From positions 3,720,001 through 3,784,000 of the forward strand of contig JASSKH010000012.1 of NCBI GenBank assembly GCA_031763025.1: 64,000 nt of DNA, given 5' to 3'. How positions within the stretch are numbered: position 1 is the first letter of the stretch; every line of letters begins with the position of its first letter. This document shows, in pieces, positions 56,458-64,000 of the stretch. The translations under genes and the position numbers were made by a program. The notes under the pieces were generated by a model. The model was not told the origin of the DNA and did no database searches. It saw nothing but the letters and a program-made list of their open reading frames with translations. This DNA comes from Macrocystis pyrifera. Taxonomy: Eukaryota > Sar > Phaeophyceae > Laminariales > Laminariaceae.

Positions 56458-56551
<94 letters not shown>
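56458..56551. repeat. 94-nt poly(C) homopolymer
   Basis: Uninterrupted C, preceded by CCCCCCT and followed by GTTTTTTTTTT. It is poly(G) on the minus strand. The apparent poly-Pro and poly-Gly frames are artefacts. Confidence 0.95.
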
Positions 56552-56552
<1 letters not shown>

Positions 56553-57365
56553 TTTTTTTTTTCCCAGTGTAGATTCGATGGATCAACGGATAGATCGATT
56601 GATCAACGGATAGATATCCAAGGGTAGAGGATGAGGCTACATAGACGATGCCAGGAAGTGTCGCGGTCGGTTTCTTTGGCGCTGTCGAGATTGCGGTATT
56701 GCGGCAGCAGTGGGAACGGTATGTTAACTCGTACCTGGCATTTTATTCTCGTGTAGGGGTGCAGCTTGTTGGGGTGGTGTTAATGTGTGTTTTTCGATCT
56801 GCCGAGGTTGTCATTATTTGTACGATTACATCCACGGCTGGCTCCGGTAATGCATTAATACATGCATTGTTATATAAAACACGAAAATTCAAGCATTTTT
56901 TTTTTTTTCTTGACTCTACTGCGTGCGGCACCGCCGTATGAAACCGAAATCGAGGATCATGCACGTTTGGTGCTGGTTCCATTATTATTGCGGCATTGTT
57001 GTGGCAAAGCGCCCAAAAGCCGAAAAATACGCTCAGTATGAATAATGATTGAGAATCAAGGCGCCTCTTTTTTCGTTGTTTTTTGTGGTTTGCCTTTGTT
57101 CTTCCACTCCCAACCATAATTTTTGGAGCTGGTCTGCTTGTGTCCAAGAGCTGTCATAAGGTTTTGGCGACGAACTTAAATGAAAGCAACTCCGTGTACC
57201 TGGTATGCAACAACATTCCGAAAGTGGTTGCATGAGAACACATGACCCACCACTTTCCTACGAGTTCATGTGGAAACAACGACAGCTGCATCATTTATTT
57301 GTCGTTCCACCAGGTAAAACATTATGATCACCTCTTTCCCTCTTTGCGTACAGTGCGTACGGTGC
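56552..57365. other. Intergenic, no feature recognised
   Basis: No exon or repeat family identified. GGATAGATCGATTGATCAAC words at 56577-56612 form a short GATC-rich duplication. Confidence 0.4.
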
Positions 57366-57775
57366 CTGTTGTTACCCGTCTCTTGTCGCCCAAAACGTCC
57401 CGGTTATTGTTCACTCTGGGGCCAAAAATGCCCCTATCAGATGTCCCATCATGCTGTCACAAAATATTCCGCGTACGAAATGTCTGCGCTGTTGAAAAAA
57501 AATGCCGGTTATTATGAACACGCTCTCGTCATAAATGTGCCGGTTATTGTCCTTGCTGTCGCCAAAAATGTACCGGATAATATCCATGCTGTCGCCAAAA
57601 AATAATCTCGTCAAAACTGTGACGGTTGTTGTCCTTGCTGTCGCAAAAAAATGTACGTACTGGGTAATGTCCACGCTGCTGCCAAAAATGTACCGGGTAT
57701 TGTCAATGCTGTCGCCCGAAACGTACCGGTTAATGTCCCATGTTCTCGCCAAATAATGTGCGGGTTGAAGGTCAT
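57366..57775. repeat. ~42-50 bp minisatellite
   Basis: About nine or ten diverged units of CTGTCGCCAAAAATGTACCG and GTTATTGTCCTTG. Confidence 0.8.
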
Positions 57776-57806
57776 GATAATAGCATGATGCAGTGGTAGA
57801 GTCTAC

Positions 57807-57917
57807 TATTACGGGGGACCATATAGTAAATGGGACCAAATTTTGTTTGTAAAAATAGGGAGATATATAGGTTTTTGTGTGTACCGTAGGTCCTATTTGC
57901 TGTGGTCCTCCGTAATA
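57807..57917. mobile_element. MITE-A copy 5
   Basis: Left TATTACGGGGGACCATATAG, right TGCTGTGGTCCTCCGTAATA; interior GTAAAAATAGGGAGATATAT. Confidence 0.9.
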
Positions 57918-59544
57918 CTGTATGCACTGCTGTTTGCAACGACAAAAAACGTCAAATCGGTTGTCACTCCTGTAGTATGCTGCCCTCTCGTGCGCCTCAG
58001 TTTATACGAAGCATCAGTGCATTTTTCATGGTTCATCTGCACAGGTTACCGCGCAAAAGGACTTTGTTAAAAAAAACTAAAAACGATTTTCTGACCTTTG
58101 AAGCAGACTACCGGACAACAGATCGGGCAGTATGGGGCAAGCCCGACTACTGTGATGCAGGTCGAGCTAGACGCGTGGAATTACTCACAGAGATTGATGT
58201 CTCATCTTGATGATTTTCCCACTGCCACTTTCCTGGCTCTCAAGAGAGTTCTGAGAGCAGGGGGATTTATATATAGTATTTGTTTGGCGCATTTCATCAG
58301 AAACACACCTCCTCGACAAATAGAGGGGAACGGTATCATGAATACCATGACATGCTGTCCTGGGGGTGGGGGGGGAGGGGGGGGGTAAATGCCTTTGGTT
58401 GAGTGCATTTTTACGTATACGTATGTACATATATATGCAATGTGCAACTACAGTAACTGCTGTTGCCTACAACGGCTTACTACCTAATATTAATAGTATT
58501 AATAGTGTCTTACACTATTTTGTAAGGAGGGTCCGAACGTGTCCGAAATGTCCCTTCAAAATCGCTATAATTAAAGCGGTATACCGGTGGTTTTTACACC
58601 AATTGACGGTAGAAAATCAGCTTTACGAAAGGCCCAACAAGAAACCGACACACCACAAAGGGAGCTTCCGTTTGCTGTCAAACATCGAGGGCAAGCTGCT
58701 AAGAAGCTGAACTCGCCACAAGAGCGTGCTGACACCGAACGTATTCCGTGCAAGACGCAAGATAACACACACCCCTCCGATGAACTCACTGCTGGTATTC
58801 TCGACAACGGGGAGAGGGCGTAGTGAATACGCCGAGCGAGGCGTCTAAACGGAAAGGTCTCGACAGGAGCCGCCCAAAAAACCACCACATTTTGGCGTGT
58901 GTGCCCCCAATGCTTTGGAGAAAATCGATTTGAAAATCGTCTCACTGACAAGGGAGGGAGGGTGTCTCATCTTGCGTGTTCTACGGTATGACCCCCCTCG
59001 CTCTATCTTACCGGGTACCTGGTAAGAGATGGTGGCCACAGGCGGCGAAACAGGAAGGGGATAAGATTGGCGAAACGTTTCTATGAAATGGAAACAACGT
59101 AACGAGCCGCCAACTGTTTGGAGGTGTCTCTACTTGGCGTAGGAACGGGAAGGGATGCGTGGTGAATGGCCACATTACCCAAGCACAAGGGCAAGCAACA
59201 AATGAGTACCTCCTCGCGTGGTCACTAACAACAACGAGAGAGAACCTACCGTACAGTACTATACATTGAGGATAGGAGGTCAATGTGATGTGTGCGTGGG
59301 AGAGCAGTAAGGTTCCACGGGATGATGATCCACAGAAGAAGTGTGACACAGGTGTCTGTGCTTGGTCAAACTCAGACCTAGTTCTTTTTGGAGTTCTCTT
59401 GTTTGATTGGTGCAAGGCTTGCTCAAAAGGGGCAAGTGAGAAGAGTGAGAGAGAGAGGGGGGGGGGGAGCACATGCTTTTTGAAGCCAGGAGTATCCTCT
59501 GGCTTCAACCGGCTATATTCTACTGGCAAGCGTGCATGCGTCAC
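57918..59544. other. Intergenic; two unassigned open frames
   Basis: Two open frames read somewhat protein-like (58098-58388 + with QIGQYGASPTTVMQVELDAW; 58587-58823 + , a hydrophilic 78 codons), but neither has a recognisable domain or clear splice sites. A poly(G) run lies at 58365-58386. Confidence 0.35.
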
Positions 59545-59835
59545 CCTCACTTCAATAGTGCAACGTCCCGTAAAAGTGCATGCGTTGCCCTCAACTTCAA
59601 TAGCACAACGCCCCGTAAGGGTGCATGCGTTGCCGTCAACCCCAATAGTACAACACCCCGTAAGGGTGCATGCGTTACTCTAAACTTCAGTAATACAACA
59701 CCCCGTAAGGGTGCATGCGTTACTCTAAGCTTCAATAGTACAAAAACCCATAAGGGAACATACGATACTCTAAACTTCAATAGTACAACACCCCGTAAGG
59801 GTGCATGTGTTATTCTCAGCTTCAATAGTACAACC
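59545..59835. repeat. 45-46 bp minisatellite, ~6-7 units
   Basis: Units of CAATAGTACAACACCCCGTA and AGGGTGCATGCGTTACTCTA. The unit is a multiple of three, so frames stay open on both strands and read as repeated peptides; that is incidental. Confidence 0.9.
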
Positions 59836-59879
59836 TACTAACCTGCATATCAGATTCTACAGGTATACCAGTCTGCGTG

Positions 59880-60010
59880 TCTACAGATATACTAACCTGC
59901 GTGTCAACAGATATCAAATGGTAAACAGGGTACGACCCGACTGGAACAATAATAGCCTGCGTATCTACAGATAACAAATGGTAAACGGGGTACGACCCGA
60001 CTGGAACAAT
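59880..60010. repeat. ~60 bp tandem duplication
   Basis: ACCCGACTGGAACAATAATA ends two units, each with AACAGATATCAAATGGTAAA / TACAGATAACAAATGGTAAA. Confidence 0.85.
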
Positions 60011-60105
60011 AATATTTAACGGCCCCTACTGATGGTTGATCCATTGACTACCAACCAAGGTACTCTATCACATTAGCCCACCCTGAATAGCCGTAGATGC
60101 AGATC
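60000..60105 (-). repeat. LTR start and polypurine-like tract of a related LTR element
   Basis: On the minus strand it reads ATCTGCATCTACGGCTATTC, AGGGTGGGCTAATG, TGATAGAGTACC, matching the interior/3' LTR junction at 26836-26870. The LTR body beyond differs, so it is a related family. Confidence 0.5.
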
Positions 60106-60230
60106 TCACGACGATATAGAGATGGCTATTTAAGACATCAGAAAAATCGAAAGAGGGGGGTCGAAGATACTGCTATTCAAAACAAACGACAGACTAACGA
60201 GATCATAGACCAACCCACACGCTGCTGTGA

Positions 60231-60563
60231 AGCGAGTTTCCCGACGTTTTCTCCACGTCTAAAACCGACTTCGGCTCGTGCTCCCTTATTCCGTTTAAGA
60301 TTTCTATCCCCCCGGATAGCGCCCCCGTATTTTCCCGCCCTTACCGGATCAACCCTATCCTCGCCAAAAAAGCCGACGCTGTACTCGACCAATATCTGGC
60401 TGCCGGTCTGATCCAACACTCCACTTCCCCGTACGCCAGCCCTATGGTCGCCATTCCCGAGAAAGACGGCAATGTTCGGATAACCGTGAACTACAAAAAG
60501 CTTAACGCCATCAGCTCCCTGGGTCAACTGCCCATCCCCCGCGTCGACGAGGTACTCGACTCC
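60231..60563 (+). pseudogene. Gypsy reverse transcriptase N-terminal fragment
   Basis: 111 codons of one unbroken frame: FPDVFSTSKTDFGSC, IPPDSAPVFSRPYRINP, DQYLAAGLIQHSTSPYASPM, VAIPEKDGNVRITVNYKKLN and LGQLPIPRVDEVLD. These are the fingers motifs of Ty3/Gypsy RT. Homology stops at DEVLD, before the catalytic palm motifs (FSLFDL, YxDD); the frame then continues with unrelated residues to 60656. An in-frame TGA lies just upstream. A truncated remnant. Confidence 0.85.
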
Positions 60564-60789
60564 CATCACATCAAACCGATAATCATCGCATCGTGTCCTC
60601 GCCATGATAAGTATGACCCCCTCCTCCCCCCCCTCGCCTCTAGTCTCAACGTCTAAAACTAATTAATCGTACATGGAGAGCGCGTTGCCAACTCGGTGCA
60701 TACCCACACATCACGATGTGTCGTCGACGTATTGTGTATGTAAGACCTCCCCTCTCGACGCATGCTACTACGATATAGAGATGCATGTT

Positions 60790-60886
60790 GATCCTTCTGA
60801 GACTGCTGCAGTCCCGTTTTGAGGACCGACTACTTAAAATTTTGAGTGGTCCCCAGAACGGGACTCGAGTCTGCCCTGAAAGGATC
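60790..60886. mobile_element. MITE-B copy 3
   Basis: TGATCCTTCTGAGACTGCTG, GCAGTCCCGTTTTGAGGACC at the left; GGTCCCCAGAACGGGACTCG and CTGAAAGGATCA at the right. Confidence 0.75.
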
Positions 60887-61093
60887 AACAGCATATTATT
60901 TGGCCAAACCCTTTTTCTGATCGACTATTGACACGTCTCCTACAATGCAATGGGGAATTCTCCAAAATTGAATTACGTTTTTTGTTGCTGTTTTTTTTTA
61001 TATATCTTCCGGCGGATTGGTAAAAATAAAGCTTGAGCTCACCATACTTCTACGTTCAGAATACGTGTCGTTGTGTCAATCAATGTAGCCCAA

Positions 61094-61430
61094 ACCGGCG
61101 TCCCCGGTGGCTTGGTAAGTGGTCCGCGTGCCTGTCAAGATCAATTTCGTGGGTTCAAGTCTCACCGAGTGCATGCTCCTAGGGACTTTTTCTTGCATAA
61201 AAAATTGATAAGCGGAAAGCGCGAAAGCGTGAGTTGGCTACATTCGATGAAAATCGACGAGCAGTGGGAATGCTGAGCCCTATGCGCGACAAAAAATAAA
61301 GGCACGTACCGGGGGGGAGAAGGGACGACACCTGTGACCACGGCTTGTCCAGGAGATCGTCGAGGGTAAAACCTCCTACGAGTGGGCTGGAAAGTAAAAG
61401 TGATGAAGAAAAATAAATATATATATATAT
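61094..61430 (+). mobile_element. SINE copy 5
   Basis: ACCGGCGTCCCCGGTGGCTT head with A-box-like TGGCTTGGTAAGTGG, B box GGGTTCAAGTCTC, body and a degenerate A/TA-rich tail. Confidence 0.9.
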
Positions 61431-61606
61431 AGCTCCCGTGGCAACATCAGAAATTACGGGGAATCCATCCATGTTTGCATCATTGGAAATCCATTCATGT
61501 TTTAATATTGATTGGGAATCCATTCATGTTTTATTGTCGTAGCGATGACATTGGTCGTTTCTGCCGCACATTCTCGAGATGTTCAACATGATGTTACGTG
61601 CTGTAA

Positions 61607-61717
61607 TATTTACGGGGGGCCATAGTAAATAGGACCAAATTTTGTTAGTAAAAATAGGTAATATATACTGGTTTTTGTGTCTACCGTAGGTCGTGTTTAC
61701 TATGGTCCCCCGTAATA
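61607..61717. mobile_element. MITE-A copy 6
   Basis: Left TATTTACGGGGGGCCATAG, right TTACTATGGTCCCCCGTAATA minus one base; interior GTTAGTAAAAATAGGTAATA. Confidence 0.9.
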
Positions 61718-61771
61718 GTAACAACTTTCGAGGGGGGGGGGGGGGTAGAATGATGTCAACTCGACAGACAG

Positions 61772-62858
61772 TATCACCTTTTTGTGCCCTTTGTCAAAAT
61801 TCGCGCACACAGTTCGCATACCCTACTACTGTAAACCTAGTACAACGTATTGATATTAATAGTAAAGAGTAAAAGGATAGACACAGCGGGGCACAGGTTC
61901 CACTTTTTGACGTTGGGTTGAGTTTATCTTTCCGCCCACAGAGCACCCGACATAGAAGTTGAGAGTTGAAGCTGCGGCCAACGATTGGTTTTCTAGAGGA
62001 AGATAGTTTAGACTTCGTGCATTTATTTCCCTTTTTGTTTCTTCTCTTCAGCGTTTCTACTCCGTCCACCCGTGATTGTTAGTGCGTGACCAGAGCATTG
62101 AAGCTCATGCTGCCCGTTGCTGGATGGCAAACACATTACTACTATTACGAATACATTGATACGGTCGGCGTTGAAGTTTATGCCGCACATTATTGAGATG
62201 TGACCACATCGATAGTATCAATATATCGAGGGGAGTAGAATAATGATGTTAACCCGGCAGTAGTGTAGGTCCAAGTTATTACTGCTTCAGACTTCGCCGT
62301 GCATCCACTACTGCATTTCCTTCTTTGCTCTTTCCACTCGCTTTCCTCCTCGTGCATCTGGGAATGTTCATGAGGAGAGTGTTCATCGTTGAAACTCGTG
62401 TTATACTCGGCAGTAGTACGCATTGAATTGTCCGATGGCAAACATATTAACCCTAGTATCAAGTGACATGTTTCCTTTTTGTTTTTTTGTTGTCCCCCTT
62501 CTGGTGTCTTTCTTTTTTCTTTCCGGCAACAAATATTGCTTGTGAGTTAGCGACGGTGATGAAGCTCATGCTGCACATTCATTCTCGGATGGCATCGGCA
62601 AGAGCGACAACATCGGCTAGAACCGCAAAAAAGTAGCATCATTGGCCGCAGCTTCAACTCTCAACTTCTTCTATGTCGGGTGCTCTGTGGGCGGAAAGAT
62701 AAACTCAACCTAAGGTCAAAAAGTGGAATCTGTGCCCCGCTGTGTCTATCCTTTTACCTTCTACTATCAATACGTAGTACTACGTAGGTTTACAGTAGTA
62801 GGGTATGCGAACTGTGCGCGAATTTTGACAAGGGGCACAAAAAAGTTTTACGGTGATA
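61772..62858. repeat. Large inverted repeat (~210 bp arms)
   Basis: Arms 61772-61984 and 62637-62858 are near-perfect complements: left TTTGTCAAAATTCGCGCACA, AGATAAACTCAACC-type and CGCCCACAGAGCACCCGACA; right TGTCGGGTGCTCTGTGGGCG, GAACTGTGCGCGAATTTTGA. The spacer (about 650 bp) holds Q-family repeats. It could be a DNA transposon with long inverted ends and no coding capacity, or an inverted duplication. Confidence 0.85.
62080..62600 (+). repeat. Q-family repeat copies in the inverted-repeat spacer
   Basis: TTGAAGCTCATGCTGCCCGT..GGATGGCAAACACATT (62098), CTGGGAATGTTCATGAGGAG..GATGGCAAACATATTA (62358) and GATGAAGCTCATGCTGCACA..CGGATGGCATCGG (62558). These match 8135-8212 and 9205-9312. Confidence 0.55.
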
Positions 62859-62931
62859 ATCCTTGTACTACTTCTGCACTATTAACACTGAAGCTCGCCA
62901 TGGTGGTCTATTACACTGGTTGGTCTTACAT

Positions 62932-63269
62932 GTCCCCGGTGGCTTGGTAGGTGGTCCGCGAGCCTGTCAAGATCAATTTCGTGAGTTCGAGTCTCACCGA
63001 GTGCATGCTCGTAGGGATTTTTTTTTCTTGCATAAAATTGATTAGCGGAAAGCGCGAGAGCGTGAGTTAGCTGTACATTCGATGAAAATCGACGAGCAGT
63101 GGGAATGCTGAACCCTATGCGCGATAAAAACTAAAGGCACACGTACCGGGGGGGGAGAAGGGACGACACCTGTGACCACGGCTTGTCCAGAAGATCGTCG
63201 AGGGTAAAACCTCCTACGAGTGGGCTGGAAAGTAAAAGTGATGATGAAAAAAAAAAAAAAAAAAAAAAA
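62932..63269 (+). mobile_element. SINE copy 6
   Basis: GTCCCCGGTGGCTTGGTAGG head, B-box region GAGTTCGAGTCTC, complete body and 23-nt poly(A). Confidence 0.9.
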
Positions 63270-63292
63270 TAGTGGTTACCCTCGACTGCTAC

Positions 63293-63401
63293 TATTACGG
63301 AGGACCATAGTAAATAGGACTAAATAATGTTAGTACAAACAGGCAAATATATAGGTTTTTATGGATACCAAAGGTCCTAATATCTATGGACCCCCGTAAT
63401 A
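63293..63401. mobile_element. MITE-A copy 7
   Basis: TATTACGGAGGACCATAGTA at the left, ATCTATGGACCCCCGTAATA at the right. Confidence 0.9.
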
Positions 63402-63532
63402 CTGTAATAGAGCTGAGGATCTGAGTTGCGACTATTAATACTGTAATAATGTTAATACCCTGGGACCTCGTCTATTATGGGAAAGAGAAAAAAAAGAAGG
63501 GCGGAGAAAGTAACTGGGATGGGAGAAACGAC

Positions 63533-63641
63533 TATTACAGGGGACCATAGTAAATAGGACCAAATATTGTAGGCAAAAATAGGTAAATACATAGGTTTTT
63601 GTCTGCACCGTAGGTCCTATTTACTATGGTCCCCGGTGATA
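63533..63641. mobile_element. MITE-A copy 8
   Basis: TATTACAGGGGACCATAGTA at the left, TTACTATGGTCCCCGGTGATA minus one base at the right. Confidence 0.9.
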
Positions 63642-63866
63642 CAAAAATGTACTGCTGATATAATGCTGCGTAATGCTGCGGCGGAAATGGTCATGGCTGT
63701 ACCTGGTAGTTTGATTGTCTTCGTAAGATCATCCTGTTGACCCTCGGCTATACCGCCACCCGAAGGGTCACCGACTCTAATCATACAATCATACACCTGG
63801 TCCTTAATTAACCCTTTTACTACTGCACTGCATAAAATCATATATACTGCTCTAATTTCAAGTGAC

Positions 63867-63897
63867 ATGTCCCCAAAACGGGAGTGGAGGCCTGAAG
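63867..63897. mobile_element. MITE-B fragment
   Basis: TGTCCCCAAAACGGGAGTGG and AGGCCTGAAGG resemble the right half of MITE-B. Confidence 0.5.
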
Positions 63898-63912
63898 GTC
63901 AAACACACCGTA

Positions 63913-64000
63913 GGGGTCGATCTTAACGAGGACTGTTTTTTCAGGGGGGTTTTTTTCAGTATTTTCGGTATTTTTCGTTTTTTTTTTTCCTGTAGGAAAA
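63913..64000. mobile_element. Foldback MITE, left part (runs off the window)
   Basis: GGGTCGATCTTAACGAGGAC then T-rich CAGTATTTTCGGTATTTTTC, matching the left half of the element at 29850-30011. Confidence 0.8.

Noticed and set aside
58098..58823. Two small open frames (97 and 78 codons)
   Set aside because: No domain, no clear start context or splice sites; could be chance.
59545..59835. CRISPR array
   Set aside because: Units are contiguous 45-46 bp tandem repeats without unique spacers, in a eukaryotic context.
61094..61190. A genuine tRNA gene at the SINE head
   Set aside because: A- and B-box-like sequences are present, but the acceptor and anticodon stems do not pair and the sequence continues into a repeated body with poly(A).

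Overview
This is repeat-dense eukaryotic nuclear DNA. Coding exons are short and separated by kilobase introns, there are tRNA-derived SINEs and both LTR and non-LTR retrotransposons, and no bacterial-style operons. The retroelement mix, the very long poly(G)/poly(C) runs and the AAT/CTA microsatellites suggest an alga, perhaps a brown alga or another stramenopile. That placement is a guess; no marker gene in the window settles it.

Region 1 (1-8.9 kb, + strand) holds the 3' part of a PPP-family serine/threonine protein phosphatase gene. Five exons were assembled by hand; all junctions are phase 0, three introns appear to start with GC instead of GT, and one exon carries a homopolymer frameshift. 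Its introns are filled with repeats and MITEs. Region 2 (5.5-19 kb) is intronic and intergenic repeat: minisatellites, four MITE families, a repeat family that ends in poly(C), and broken gag/protease pieces of a Gypsy-type retrotransposon. Region 3 (19.1-27.3 kb) is one 8.2 kb LTR retrotransposon with 416/413 bp LTRs and no recognisable pol, hence probably non-autonomous. Region 4 (28.6-31.7 kb) is a decayed Ty1/copia element that was itself hit by a 91 bp LINE fragment (16 bp target duplication) and a foldback MITE (TAA duplication).

Region 5 (32-44.8 kb) contains SINEs, a (CTA)126 tract beside the end of a Gypsy polyprotein, and a long minus-strand non-LTR element (LINE-R) with a RING-like finger, a reverse transcriptase and a C-terminal CCHC plus restriction-like endonuclease. 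LINE-R is frameshifted; its tail is a ~500 bp (AAT)n tract, and four truncated copies lie nearby. Region 6 (44.8-49.6 kb) is an APE-type LINE (LINE-A, RTE-like) with an uninterrupted 1163-codon endonuclease/RT frame. Region 7 (52.0-53.2 kb) is the best single-exon host gene: a protein with a PP1-docking-like RVxF motif, four paired cysteines, an alanine tract and a possible PH-like domain. Region 8 (53-64 kb) is intergenic: a 94-nt poly(C) run, minisatellites, a Gypsy RT fragment, two SINEs, several MITEs and a large inverted repeat.

All assignments come from reading the sequence and remembered family motifs; no database search was made. Family labels used below (MITE-A/B/C, P, Q, S, LINE-A, LINE-R) are local names.
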